Of a stretch of 64,000 bases of DNA, positions 51,501-61,889 are shown piece after piece; position 1 is the first letter of the stretch, and the number at the start of each line of letters is the position of its first letter. This DNA comes from Calendula officinalis. Taxonomy: Eukaryota > Streptophyta > Magnoliopsida > Asterales > Asteraceae. The DNA lies in NCBI GenBank assembly GCA_963853835.1, contig OY970821.1:54208640-54272639 (forward strand). The letters run 5' to 3'. Under the pieces are notes generated by a model that saw nothing but the letters and a program-made list of their open reading frames with translations, did no database searches and had not been told where the DNA came from. The translations under genes and the position numbers were made by a program.

Positions 51501-52752
51501 TTGGACATGGCTAGTAGTTATAATGGTTCAATGGCCATCAGTATCAGTTATGGACATCTAGTGGTTATAATGGTTCAGGGACGATTGTTATGGGTAATGA
51601 ACACCTATTACTTTTAAAATGGATATCTATAGGCTATTGGTCATGGCTAGTAGTTATAATGGTTCAAGGGCCATCGATATGAGTTATGGACATGTAGTGG
51701 TTATAATGGTTCAAGGGCCATGGGTATGGGTTAGGGACACCTATTACTTTAAAAATGGATATCTATAGGCTTTTGGTCATGGCTAGTAGTAATAATGGTT
51801 CAAGGGCCATCAGTATGAGTTATGGACATCTATTGGCTTTAATGGTTCAAGGGCCATGGTTATGGGTTACGGACACCTATTACTTGTAAAATGGATATCT
51901 ATAGGCTATTGGTCATGGCTAGTAGTTATAATGGTTCAAGGGCCATCAGTATCAGTTATGGACATCTAGTGGTTATAATGGTTCAAGGACCATGGTTATG
52001 GGTTATGGACCCCTATTACTTGTAAATTGGATATCTATACGCTATTGGCCATGGCTAGTAGTTATAATAGTTGAAGGGCCATCAGTATCAGTTATGGACA
52101 TCTAGTGGTTATAATGGTTCAAGGACCACTGTTATGGGTTATGGGCGCCTATTACTTGTAAAATGAATTTCTATAGGCTATTGGTCATGGCTAGTGGTTA
52201 TAATGGTTCAAGGGCCATCAGTATCAGTTATGGACATCTAGTGGTTAGAATGGTTCAAGGACCTTGGTTATGGGTTATGGACACCTATTACTTGTAAAAT
52301 AGATATCTATATAGGTCATGGGTAGTAGTTATAATGGTTCAAGGACCTTGGTTATGGGTTATGGACATCTATTACTTGTAAAATAGATATCTATATAGGT
52401 CATGGGTAGTAGTTATAATGGTTCAAGGGCCATCGGTATCAGTTACAGACATCTAGTGGTTATAATTGTTCAAGGGCCATGGTTATGGGTTATAAACACC
52501 TATTACTTGTAAAATAGATATCTATAGGCTATTGGTCATGGCTAGTAGTTATAATGGTTCAAGGGCCATCAATATCAGTTATGGACATCTAGTGGTTATA
52601 ATGTTCAAGGACCATGGTTATGGGTTATGGACACCTATTACTTGTAAAATGGATATCTATAGGCTATTGGTCATGGCTAGTAGTTATAATGGTTCAAGGG
52701 CCATCGATATCAGTCATGGACATGCATGTAGTGGTTATAATGGTTCAATGGC
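39565..52752 (+). repeat. 136-bp satellite array, block C part 1
   Basis: About 97 monomers. It begins in the same HOR phase as the sequence after LINE-2 at 14026. A landmark, TATCGGACATGGCTAG, recurs at 41041, 43349, 44437, 45661, 46749 and 49600. The spacings are 2308, 1088, 1224, 1088 and 2851 bp, near 17, 8, 9, 8 and 21 monomers, so 8-mer and 9-mer units combine into a 17-mer. Near its right end a partial repeat of 84 bp lies at about 52256-52425. Confidence 0.93.
43085..47720 (+). repeat. Tandem 2,312-bp (17-monomer) HOR duplication
   Basis: Two adjacent copies, about 43085-45396 and 45397-47708. Private variants repeat at an offset of exactly 2,312 bp: GAACCAAGGTTATG (43830s and 46140s), GGTTATTGACACC (about 44667 and 46979), CCATGTGTATGGG (about 45064 and 47376). 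CTATAGACTATTGG, which lies at 45381 and 47693, is offset the same way. Boundaries are approximate because older copies look similar. Confidence 0.8.
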
Positions 52753-52765
52753 TTTTTTTTTTTTT

Positions 52766-52901
52766 GGGTAAAGGGTTTACCCCGGTAAAATAAATTAATC
52801 ACAAAAAAAAAGTACAAAGGAATGTGGAAAAGGTACCACATTAACCACGAGCACAAGCACTCGACACCCAAGACTACCTAAGTTTATGACATGGCATAAA
52901 C
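52766..52901 (-). other. LINE-3 3' UTR hairpin cassette
   Basis: A terminal hairpin at 52766-52783 (GGGTAAA/TTTACCC), AATGTGG/CCACATT at 52821-52842 and GTTTATG/CATAAAC at 52882-52901. A weaker CGAG/CTCG pair lies between the last two. The order is as in LINE-1. In the second hairpin the inner pair is G-C here where LINE-1 has A-T, a compensatory difference. Confidence 0.7.
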
Positions 52902-52981
52902 CATACTCAGCAACAAACAACTAAACTTTAGCTACAAAAGATAAACCAAACAAACCAAACTAGCTAGAGAAAGCAAAACTA

Positions 52982-54142
52982 CTACGTTTGATCTATGTTA
53001 TCATGTAGAACTAACGACTTCGGGAGCTTCCAATTATTCAGCATCCTTTGCACTTGATCCGTGTTCTTCTTAAATCTCATTGATAGCAACTTAAGCCGAA
53101 TGGTAACAATAATTTCAGCGTACAACTGTATATGAGTTTTGGGCTTCTTGGAATATAACCGAGCATTGCGCTCTCGCCAAATAAAATAAGTGGTGGCAGC
53201 AAGCGAAACTCTAGCAATTAGACTTCTCGCAGATCTTCCCCTGGATATAGTAATAAGAAAATCTAACACATCAGTAATAACGGCCGTACTAATACCAATC
53301 CCTGCTAGACGACGAACTTTACCCCATATTTCGGAAGAATATGGACACTCAAAAAATAAGTGTGCATGGGAGTCAGGCGGACCATCACATAACGGGCAAT
53401 GTAATGTACTTAAGTCTGTATTAGGGGCAACATCCCATTGTTTGAGCCGATCCTGAGTTTTAAGGCGTTGGTAAACAACCAGCCACAAGTGAAAAGCATG
53501 TCTCGGTATACAATGAGAAAACCAAACTAACTTCTGCCAAAGGACTTCCGTCCCCCGCGTTCTAATCGAATCCCATGCAGTGGGGACCGAGAACGGCATT
53601 AAAGATCCATAATGATCCCTCCATAATACCGTATCAGCCGTATTTGGAATCAAAGTAGGCACCGGGATTTGAGCTAAGATAGGATACTTTTGATACCATT
53701 CAAAAGGCCATCTCCAACTCTCATTTGTGACCAAATCAGCAACGGAATCTTGCATAGAGAACCCTGAACGTGCAATGTCTCGCATAGTAAGCAGCTGATT
53801 CAACGGGCTAGCCGAACACCAGTTATCAAACCATACATAGGAAGTTTTACCATCATGAATTTTGTTCCAAATAAAGGGCCGAATACTGCTTCTAATTTGG
53901 ATTAATTTCCGCCATCCCCATGAAACATATCCCGTACATGGGACTTCCCAAAAGCTTCGTCCCGCGAGCTTATAAGAGTGGATCCATTTGACCCATAACG
54001 ACTCTTTATTTTTCACAATAGACCAGATATGAGTAGCCATAAGGGAAACATTAAAGTTATGAATTCTTCGAATACCAAGCCCCCCTTCATTTTTCGGCTC
54101 ACACACCAACTCCCAAGCGACTTTTGCCTTCCCCTTTTTCAT
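52982..54142 (-). pseudogene. LINE-3 ORF2 C-terminal part (connection, zf-RVT)
   Basis: A 386-codon frame starting MKKGKAKVAWELVC, with GGLGIRRIHNFN, then a zf-RVT domain (FSHCIPRHAFHLWLV, CPLCDGPPDSHAHLFFEC) and a C-terminal tail (FIWRERNARLYSKKPKTH). It continues the frame at 54143-55208 after a TAG at 54143-54145. LINE-1 has Glu at that place, so a single-codon nonsense change separates them. The apparent Met start is internal. It carries no catalytic residues. Confidence 0.9.
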
Positions 54143-55208
54143 CTACCCCTGCCACCATAAAAAACCCCGCATCAATTGTTCAAGATCATGAACAATACGA
54201 GAAGGGAAAATAAAAACTGACGCCCAATAGATATGCAAGGAAGATAAGATAGATATAATTAATTGAACTCTCCCCGCAAATGAGAGGAACTTGTTCGTCC
54301 AATCAGCAATCCTCATCCGCAACTTTTCAACGAGAACCTTACAGTCTCTATAAAGTAACCTAGTCAAAATGAGCGGGACTCCAAGATACTTGACTGGGAG
54401 CGTACCTTCAGTAAAAGGCATAATCTGAAGAATATCGTGACGTATTGAAGGCGGGACATTGCAGAAGAATATTGTACTCTTAGGAATACTTGGCACTAAC
54501 CCCGAGACCTCCTTAAACTCATTCAAGGAATCCAAAATCAAGTTCGTTGAGCTGACATTCCCTCGTGCAAACAGAAATAAATCATCTGCAAAACAAAGTT
54601 TAATAATCTTTTGTTGCTCACAACGAAAGTGATACTGAAAATCCTCACTTTCCCGCACTCTACGTTGTAGAATAAGAGATAACACTTCCATAACAAGAGT
54701 GAAAAGATAAGGAGACATAGGATCGCCTTGTCTCAACCCCCTTTTGCCCTTGAACCAGCCATGGATATCACCATTAATAGAGACAGAGAATGAAGGGGTA
54801 ATAATACATTCCATGATCCAAGTGACCATTCTCAAAGGAAACCCGAAACCTAGTAAAATATTATGAAGAAACTCCCAGTCAACCGTATCATAAGCTTTCT
54901 GGATATCAACTTTAAACGCACATCGGGGATGGCCATTTTGCAGATGATAGTTATGCATAAGCTCCTGAGTCAATAAAATATTGTCTGATATTCTTCGGCC
55001 CGGGATAAAGGCCGATTGGTTAATACCCACAATATCACCTAAGACATCTTTAATTCGGTTAGTGATAACCTTGTTAATACATTTATATAAGACATTACAG
55101 CAAGAAATAGGGCGGTATTCTGTAACTCTAGAAGGAGTAGCAACCTTTGGAATAAGAGCAAGGATAGTATGATTAACTTCTTTAAGAAGCTTACCATACA
55201 TAAAAAAA
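54143..55208 (-). pseudogene. LINE-3 ORF2 reverse transcriptase core
   Basis: The reverse transcriptase core is complete here: EYRPISCCNVLYKCINK, FIPGRRISDNILLTQEL, box A FKVDIQKAYDTVDW, box B GLRQGDPMSPYLF and box C LCFADDLFLF. The frame starts after an A7 run (55202-55208), where one extra base shifts it relative to the upstream segment. It ends at the TAG at 54143-54145, just after LMRGFLWWQG. In an open frame that runs on to 55324, the residues before MYGKLLKEVNH are out-of-frame translation and not part of the protein. Confidence 0.9.
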
Positions 55209-55991
55209 TTCACGAACAGCACTACATACATCATTACCAACGATATCCCAAGCCTTCTTAGAAAATGCAGAAGTATAACCATCTGGCCCCGGGGCTTTAT
55301 TATCACCAATAGAGAACATTGCATCTTTTATTTCCGCATCCATAATTTCCCGGACCATAAAATCAGCCTTATTAGGCTCTATAGTGTTAGTAAACAGATC
55401 ATGCAACACAAGAGGGTTCGTTGGACCCGCAATACCAAGGAAATTTTCATAGTAACCAGTAAAAACATGAGCAACATCCTTACCTTCTCGCAAGACATCG
55501 TCACCATCAAATATGGCATCAATACGACTTCTATGGCATCTGCTCTTCAAGGAATTGTGAAAAAATGCCGAGTTGGAATCACCAACCCGAAGCCACTCCA
55601 CCTTGGATTTCTGTTTTAGAAATCTTTCCTCATTCAAGACCGCATCCTTAAAAGCTTGCAAATAGGTTTCTTCTTCCTCCCTAAGCTCTATGCAATGCGG
55701 GTTTTTATCTAGAGCACGTTGGATCTCATCTAGCTCCAAACAAAGATTCTGAACTTTTGTATGTAAATTACCTTGCTCCTTTAATAAAATCCGCAGTGGG
55801 GACTTAAGAAGCTTCAATCTTTTAACCACTCTGAACATTGCAAAGCCTGTTACTTCTGAAGACCATCCTGACTTCACAATATCATGGAAGCCTTTTTTGT
55901 GAGCTAAAAAATTGAAGAATTTAAAGGGCTTGCGTTTCGACTTACATAAGTCAGGGATACGAAGAATGCAAGGGGAATGATCAGAAATACG
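55209..55991 (-). pseudogene. LINE-3 ORF2 endonuclease end, linker and reverse transcriptase start
   Basis: It begins at the truncation with the final endonuclease motif RISDHSP; the SDH motif is the conserved end of the APE-type endonuclease. A linker rich in charged residues follows, then the reverse transcriptase entry sequences WLRVGDSNSAFFH and GDNKAPGPDGYTSAF. A seven-base A run (T7 in sense) at 55202-55208 adds one base after REFF and shifts the frame; related LINE-1 sequence has six T there. The few codons upstream of RISDH in the open frame come from satellite DNA. Confidence 0.88.
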
Positions 55992-57502
55992 ATGGTTATG
56001 GGTTTTGCACACCTATTACTTGTAAAATGGATATCTATAGGCTATAGGTCATGGATAGTTGTTATAATGGTTCAAGGGCCATCAGTATCAGTTATGGACA
56101 TCTAGTGGTTATAATGGTTCAAGAATCATGGTTATGGGTTATGGACACCTATTACTTGTAAAATGGATATCTGTAGGCTATTGGACATGGCTAGTAGTTA
56201 TAATGGTTCATGGGCCATCAGTATCAGTTATGGACATCTGGTGGTTATAATGATTCAAGGACCATGGTTATGGGTTATGGACACCTATTACTTGTAAAAT
56301 GGATATCTATAGGCTACTGGTCATGGCTAGTAGTTATAATGGTTCAAGGGCCATCAGTATCAGTTATGGACATCTAGTGGTTATAATGGTTTAGGGACGA
56401 TTGTTATGGGTAATGGACACCTATTACTTTTAAAATGGATATCTATAGGCTATTGGTCATGGCTAGTAGTTATAATGGTTCAAGGGCCATCAATATGAGT
56501 TATGGACATGTAGTGGTTATAATGGTTCAATGGCCTTGGTTATGGGTTATGGACACTTATTACTTGTAAAATGTATATTTATAGGCTATTGTCATAGCTA
56601 GTAGTTATAATGGTTCAAGGGCCATCAGTATCAGTTACGGACAGTTACTGGTTATAATAGTTCAAGGACCATGGTTATGGGTTATGGACACCTATTACTT
56701 GTAAAATGGATATCTGTAGGCTATTGGACATGGCTAGTAGTTATAATGGTTCAAGGGCCATCAGTATCAATTATGGGCATCTAGTGGTTATAATGGTTCA
56801 AGAACCATGGTTATGGGTTATGGACACCTATTACTTGTAAAATGGATATCTGTAGGCTATTAGTCATGGTTACTAGTTATAATGGTTCAAGGGCCATCAG
56901 TATCAGTTATGGACATCTAGTGGTTATAATGGTTCAAGAACCATGGTTATGGGTTATGGACACCTATTACTTGTAAAATGTATATCTGTAGGCTATTGGA
57001 CATGGCTATTAGTTATATGGTTCAAGGGCCATCAATATCAGTTATGGACATCTAGTGGTTATAATGATTCAAGGACCATGGTTATGGGTTATGGACACCT
57101 ATTACTTGTAAAATGGATATCTATAGGATATTGGTCATGGCTAGTAGTTATAATGGTTCAAGGGCCATCGGTTTCAGTTATGGACATCTAGTGGTTATAA
57201 TGGTTCAAGAACCATGGTTATGGGTTACGGACACCTATTACTCGTAAAATGGATATTTATAGGCTATCTGTCATGGCTAGTAGTTATAATGGTTCAAGGG
57301 CCATCAGTATAAGTTATGGACATCTAGTGGTTATAATCGTTCAAGGACCATGGTTATGGGTATGGACACGTATTACTTGTAAAATGAATAGCTATAGGCT
57401 ATTTGTCATGGCTAGTAGTTATAATGGTTCAAGGGCCATCAGTATCAGTTATGGACATCTAGTTGGTATAATGGTTCAAGGACCATGGTTATGGGTTATG
57501 GA
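55992..57502 (+). repeat. 136-bp satellite array, block C part 2
   Basis: About 11 monomers between LINE-3 and the copia LTR. Its first 0.9 kb is paralogous to about 50631-51500, sharing rare variants such as GGCTATAGGTCATGG, CTAGTTGTTATAATGG and GGCTACTGGTCATGG. The array is cut at 57502 within GGTTATGGA by the copia 3' LTR. Confidence 0.92.
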
Positions 57503-57858
57503 TGTTGGATTTTGGTGGGTTCAAAAACGCAGCGGATACGTAAATCTAAAATTTTAATTTAACCACCAAGATCCACCAATGACCGAATCTCTAAACCCAA
57601 ATCGTGCAACAAAGAAGAGAAAGAGAACATCATACCCTCGAAGACACCCGCAAGAATAGTGATGAACTCTTAAATGGATGAAGGTCACGAAGTCGTTCCC
57701 CTCTGCCGTATCCACACCGAGTGAGCGATTCCTTCCAAGTTGCTAACCCGACACCGAAAAAGCTCAAGAAATCTTCTTAGATTTTCGGTAACCAAACACT
57801 TGTATTTTGAGAGAGAAAAACGAATTGCATTGACCCCTAATCAACCTCCCACATCTCT

Positions 57859-57867
57859 CTTATATAG
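57859..57867 (-). promoter_or_regulatory. Putative TATA box of the copia LTR
   Basis: The minus strand reads CTATATAAG, flanked by CTTAT and AGAGAG. It lies about 550 bp into the LTR, leaving roughly 330 bp for R-U5. Sequence prediction only. Confidence 0.55.
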
Positions 57868-58162
57868 ATAAGAGACCATGTGGAGGTGGGTGGAAAAGCT
57901 CTACATGCATTGGACCAAAGAGTGGTCCAATAGAATTAAAGAAAGCATGTGGAGAAAAGTAGTGGCTTTCCTTCACATGCATTGTACCATTAAATGGTCC
58001 AATGAAATAAAAGCCACTTTTATTTCTCCCAACATCTTTATTTATCTCTCTTAATTTAAGTGTTATCGGAAAGGAATTCCCCCGGCGTGTGACCCGATAG
58101 GCTCGTGCATCATCGGCCATGATACCCGTACATGTGTGTCGGTGGGCACTAAATTCTGACAA

Positions 58163-58406
58163 TTTAATCACTTATGATTAAGCTGTCACGAGCCCGGCAG
58201 TTTAATCACCAATGATTAAGTTGCCACGAATCTGACAGTTCAATCATCAATGATTAAGCTATTACAAATCTAATACTTTAATCACCAATGATTAAGGTTA
58301 CGATTCTGACAGTTTAATCATCGATGATTAAGCTATTACAAATCTAACACTTTAATCACCAATGATTAAGGTTACGATTCTGACAGTTTAATCATCGGTG
58401 ATTAAG
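58163..58406. repeat. Seven tandem palindromic units in copia U3
   Basis: Units start near 58163, 58201, 58239, 58278, 58313, 58351 and 58387, about 37 bp apart. The core is TTTAATCANNNATGATTAAG. Unit 5 contains the perfect 18-bp palindrome TTAATCATCGATGATTAA. Flanks alternate (TCTGACAG and TCTAAYAC), so the units amplified as a dimer of about 73 bp. They lie 15-260 bp from the start of U3 and may be transcription-factor sites. Confidence 0.88.
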
Positions 58407-58421
58407 TCACGAATTCTAACA

Positions 58422-58433
58422 AACTCCCACTTG
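58422..58433 (-). other. Polypurine tract of the copia element
   Basis: The minus strand reads CAAGTGGGAGTT immediately before the LTR. This is the usual site of plus-strand priming. Confidence 0.85.
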
Positions 58434-59297
58434 CACACGACACAACGTGTTATTGGTATCACAAACAAAGAGCGGCCCTAGCTAGGCATCTTTGTCCCCA
58501 AGTCAGCATGAGTTACGTCATCCTCGACAACTACCAATCATATAAATGATGGTTCCTTTAGATAAGTGATCGTATCATCCCTTTGTACACGATATCCTTG
58601 TGAACACGAGACATGGATTAATGTCGTCATTCTCCAGATCGTTCACGATTATGTTTCTCGATCTTTTATTTAGTGGTGACCAAAATGAGTTATAATTGAA
58701 CCATTTTCAATATAACTCGTGCATGGCCATGCGTTTTGGTGTCAGCGCTAAATCATCGAGGGGCCCATGGATATCTCTCTTCATTGAGGTACAAATCCTT
58801 TTGACTACATAGTCCCTACACATAAGTTATCCTTACCCAACTAAGCCCCTTATAACAGCCATTTACGAACCGTGTTAGAGCATTAATCTAAGTAAAGTAA
58901 ACTTATGCTTTGGAATCTCATGAATCTCTGGTCTAAGGATGAAATGATATTATCACCCCGAGATACTTGTGACAATTTCCATGAAGTAAACTCGGGTGTG
59001 GGTCTCCAGTCACTTGAAACTCATTTCAAGCACATGAAATTGTTGCGTCTATATCTCATAACCAACACATTGCCTCAGCCTTCATTCATTACTTACTTCC
59101 ATTTAAGTATGACTGACTGTTGATGTTTAGATAAAAATCTAGGAAGTGTTTAAACATGCAAAGATGGAACACAATAAAGATTTTGAAAGTAACTGCAACA
59201 CGCATATGTATAGACATATTTATACATCAATACAATCAAAATTACAATACTGCTTCATGTTCCCAAAATAAACATCAAATTCAAACTAAAACGATAC
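58434..59297 (-). other. Copia 3' noncoding region between pol and the polypurine tract
   Basis: About 860 bp without a recognisable coding frame in element sense. Short open frames on the plus strand (such as 58905-59123) have no motif. Such long 3' tails occur in several plant Copia lineages; I see no envelope-like frame. Confidence 0.65.
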
Positions 59298-61889
59298 TCA
59301 AGCTAAATCACTGGCTAATCTCACACCTATTCCTCTAGTGTGAGAATCATGTATAGCCTGTGATAACGGCTTAGTAAACGGATCGGCAAGGTTCTCTTCC
59401 GATACTACTCTGCTTATGACAACATCACCACTTTCAACCTTATCTCGGATAACGTGGTATTTACGAGCAATATGCCTCGTTCTTTTGTGAGCTCTAGCTT
59501 CCTTGGCCAATGCTACCGCACCCTCATTGTCACAAAATATTTCAATGGGGTTGGCAATGCTAGGGACAACTGTGTAGTCATTGATGAATTTCCTCATCCA
59601 CACAGCTTCTTTTGCAGCTTCGCTTGCTGCAATGTATTCTGATTCTTTCATCGAATCAGCAACTGTGTCTTGCTTGGAGCTCCTCCAGCTCACAGCACCA
59701 CCATTCAATAGGAATACATAACCCGATTGCGATCGGAAATCATCCCTATCAGTTTGGAAGCTTGCGTCTGTGTATCCAACTACACGCAATTCTTCCATAC
59801 CACCATAGACCAAGAACATATCCTTCGTTCTTCGAAGATATTTCAAGATGTTCTTGACGGCTATCCAATGAGCTTCTCCAGGGTTTGATTGATATCTACT
59901 TGCTACGCTCAGTGCACATGATACATCAGGTCTGGTGCATAGCATGGCGTACATGATAGATCCAACTGCCGAGGCATAAGGGATCTTCTTCATTACGTCA
60001 CGTTCCTTATCGGAACTTGGACATTGAGCCTTGCTCAAAGTCACTCCATGCAACATAGGAAGATTCCCTTTCTTGGAATCCTCCATTCTAAACCGCTTTA
60101 GAACTTTGTCAATATATGCACTTTGACTCAAACTGAGAAGCCTTTTAGATCTATCTCGATAGATCTTGATTCCCAAGATGTACGATGCATTTCCTAAGTC
60201 CTTCATGGAAAAACATTTTCCAAGAAATGTCTTGACATCGCTCAAAATTGGAATGTCATTCCCAATGAGTAAGATGTCATCAACATATAGGACTAGGAAT
60301 ACAATCGCGCTCCCACTAGCCCTGACGTATACACAAGGTTCATCTATGCTTTTAGAAAATCCAAATTCCTTGATTTTCTCATCAAAGCAAAGATTCCAAC
60401 TTCGAGATGCTTGCTTAAGTCCATAAATGGACTTCTTAAGCCGACAGACTTTATTAGGATACTTTGGATGTACAAAACCCTCAGGTTGTCTCATATATAC
60501 CTCTTCAGTAAGTTTCCCGTTAAGGAAGGCGGTTTTTACATCCATTTGCCAAATTTCATAATCATGAAAGGCGGCAATTGCTATAAGTATCCTGATAGAT
60601 TTCAACATAGCCACTGGGGAAAAGGTTTCATCATAGTCAACACCATGGGTTTGAGTGAAGCCTTTAGCAACCAGTCGTGCTTTGAAAGTATCAATCTGTC
60701 CATCCATGCCGGTCTTTACTTTATAGACCCATTTACACCCCACAAGCTTACAGCTGGGTGTAGGATCAACCAGTTCCCATACTTGATTGTCCTTCATGGA
60801 TTGCATTTCGACTTCCATTGCACCTCTCCATTTGTCAGACTCTGGGCCTGCCATCACTTCCTGGTAGGTAGAGGGTTCATCATGATCCCCTAGTAACTCG
60901 CTGCCCTCAGATATGAGAAACCCATATCTCTCTGGCTCAGTGCGAGTTCTACCAGATCTACAAAGAGACAATGGTGGAACGTCAGTTTCTACCGCATCCT
61001 CTTGATCGGTACCAACCTCTTGAGGTTGCGTGCTAGTGCCAACATTAGGTAGTTCATTGGATATATCTTGAGTTTCCTCAAGATCTATATGCTTTCCACT
61101 AGGTTCATTGGATAAAAGTTCTCTTTCAAGAAATACTGCCCTACGAGCAACAAATACTTTGTTCTCGGTAGGTTTGTAAAACAAATATCCAAGTCCCGCT
61201 TTAGGATATCCAATGAAATAACACTTTTCTGAACGGGGTTCTAATTTGTCATCGGCCTCCCGCTTTACGTAGGCTTGACAACCCCAAACTCTAAGATAGG
61301 ATAGTGGAGGTTTACTCCCATGCCATATCTCGAAAGGTGTCTTTTCTACCTTCTTTGTTGGTACGAGATTAAGAAGCTTACACGCCGTTTCTAGAGCATA
61401 TCCCCAAAAACTTATGGGTATTTGGGTTCTTGTCATCATTGATCGAACCATGTCAAGTAATGTTCGATTTCTCCTCTCGGCGACTCCATTCAATTGTGGA
61501 GTCCTAGGAGGTGTTAATTGTGAGACAATCCCACAATTCTTAAGATGGTCAATAAACTCTAGATTAAGATACTTTCCGCCTCTATCAGATCGAAGTATCT
61601 TGATTGACTTGCCCAATTGGTTCTCAACTTCGTTTTGGAATGTCTTGAACACCTCAATGGTTTCTGACTTATGTTTAATCAAGTAAACATATCCAAACCT
61701 ACTATAATCATCTATAAAGGTTACGAAGTATCTACAATTATTCCTTGTAAGGTGTTTAAATGGACCACACACATTAGTGTGTATAATGTCTAATAAACCC
61801 TTAGCCCTCTCACTAACACCGGTGAAGGGAGCTTTATTCATCTTGCCTAATAAGCAAGATTCATATACATCATTTGAACCATTTTCAAA
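59298..61889 (-). pseudogene. Copia pol: integrase, reverse transcriptase and RNase H
   Basis: The frame continues gag after one nonsense codon. Residues here are counted from the Met at 61841. The integrase core is at about 15-130. The first catalytic position is Asn23 (IHTNVCGPF) where Asp is expected. Asp86 (LRSDRGG) and Glu122 (GVAERRNRT) are present, 35 residues apart as in the DD35E triad. One zinc-ligand Cys of the upstream HHCC motif is replaced (VYESCLLGK). The reverse transcriptase has MDVKTAFLNG near 431 and YVDD at 519-522. RNase H starts near 688 (GYTDASF), with ESEYIAASEA and FCDNEGA. The frame ends RLASDLA. Reverse transcriptase and RNase H look intact; integrase is predicted dead. 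Confidence 0.92.

Larger units (their letters stand above)
52753..55991 (-). mobile_element. LINE-3: 5'-truncated L1-type LINE of a second subfamily
   Basis: About 3.2 kb on the minus strand, with a 13-base poly(A) (T run 52753-52765), a 3' UTR with the shared hairpins, and ORF2 from the last residues of the endonuclease to the C-terminus. The 5' end is truncated within the endonuclease end (RISDHSP), where it meets satellite ATGGTTATGGG. I see no target-site duplication, but the satellite resumes at nearly the same monomer position at which it stopped. The reverse transcriptase is clearly diverged from LINE-1, so it is another subfamily. A frameshift and a nonsense codon inactivate it. Confidence 0.92.
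57503..58421 (-). repeat. Copia 3' LTR (919 bp)
   Basis: Plus-strand ends are TGTTGGATTT and ATTCTAACA, so in element sense it runs TGTTAGAAT...ATCCAACA. The polypurine tract lies just outside at 58422. It contains seven tandem palindromic units (58163-58406) at the start of U3 and a TATA-like box at 57859-57867. Confidence 0.9.

Noticed and set aside
6825..57557. Many open frames of 60-125 codons in the satellite with recurring peptides such as MASSYNGSRAISISYGH
   Set aside because: They are translations of the tandem repeat. The monomer length is not a multiple of three, variants differ at all codon positions, and there are no start-context or gene features.
58434..59297. Possible envelope-like third gene in the copia element
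   Set aside because: No long frame, signal peptide or membrane segment in element sense; only short antisense frames.
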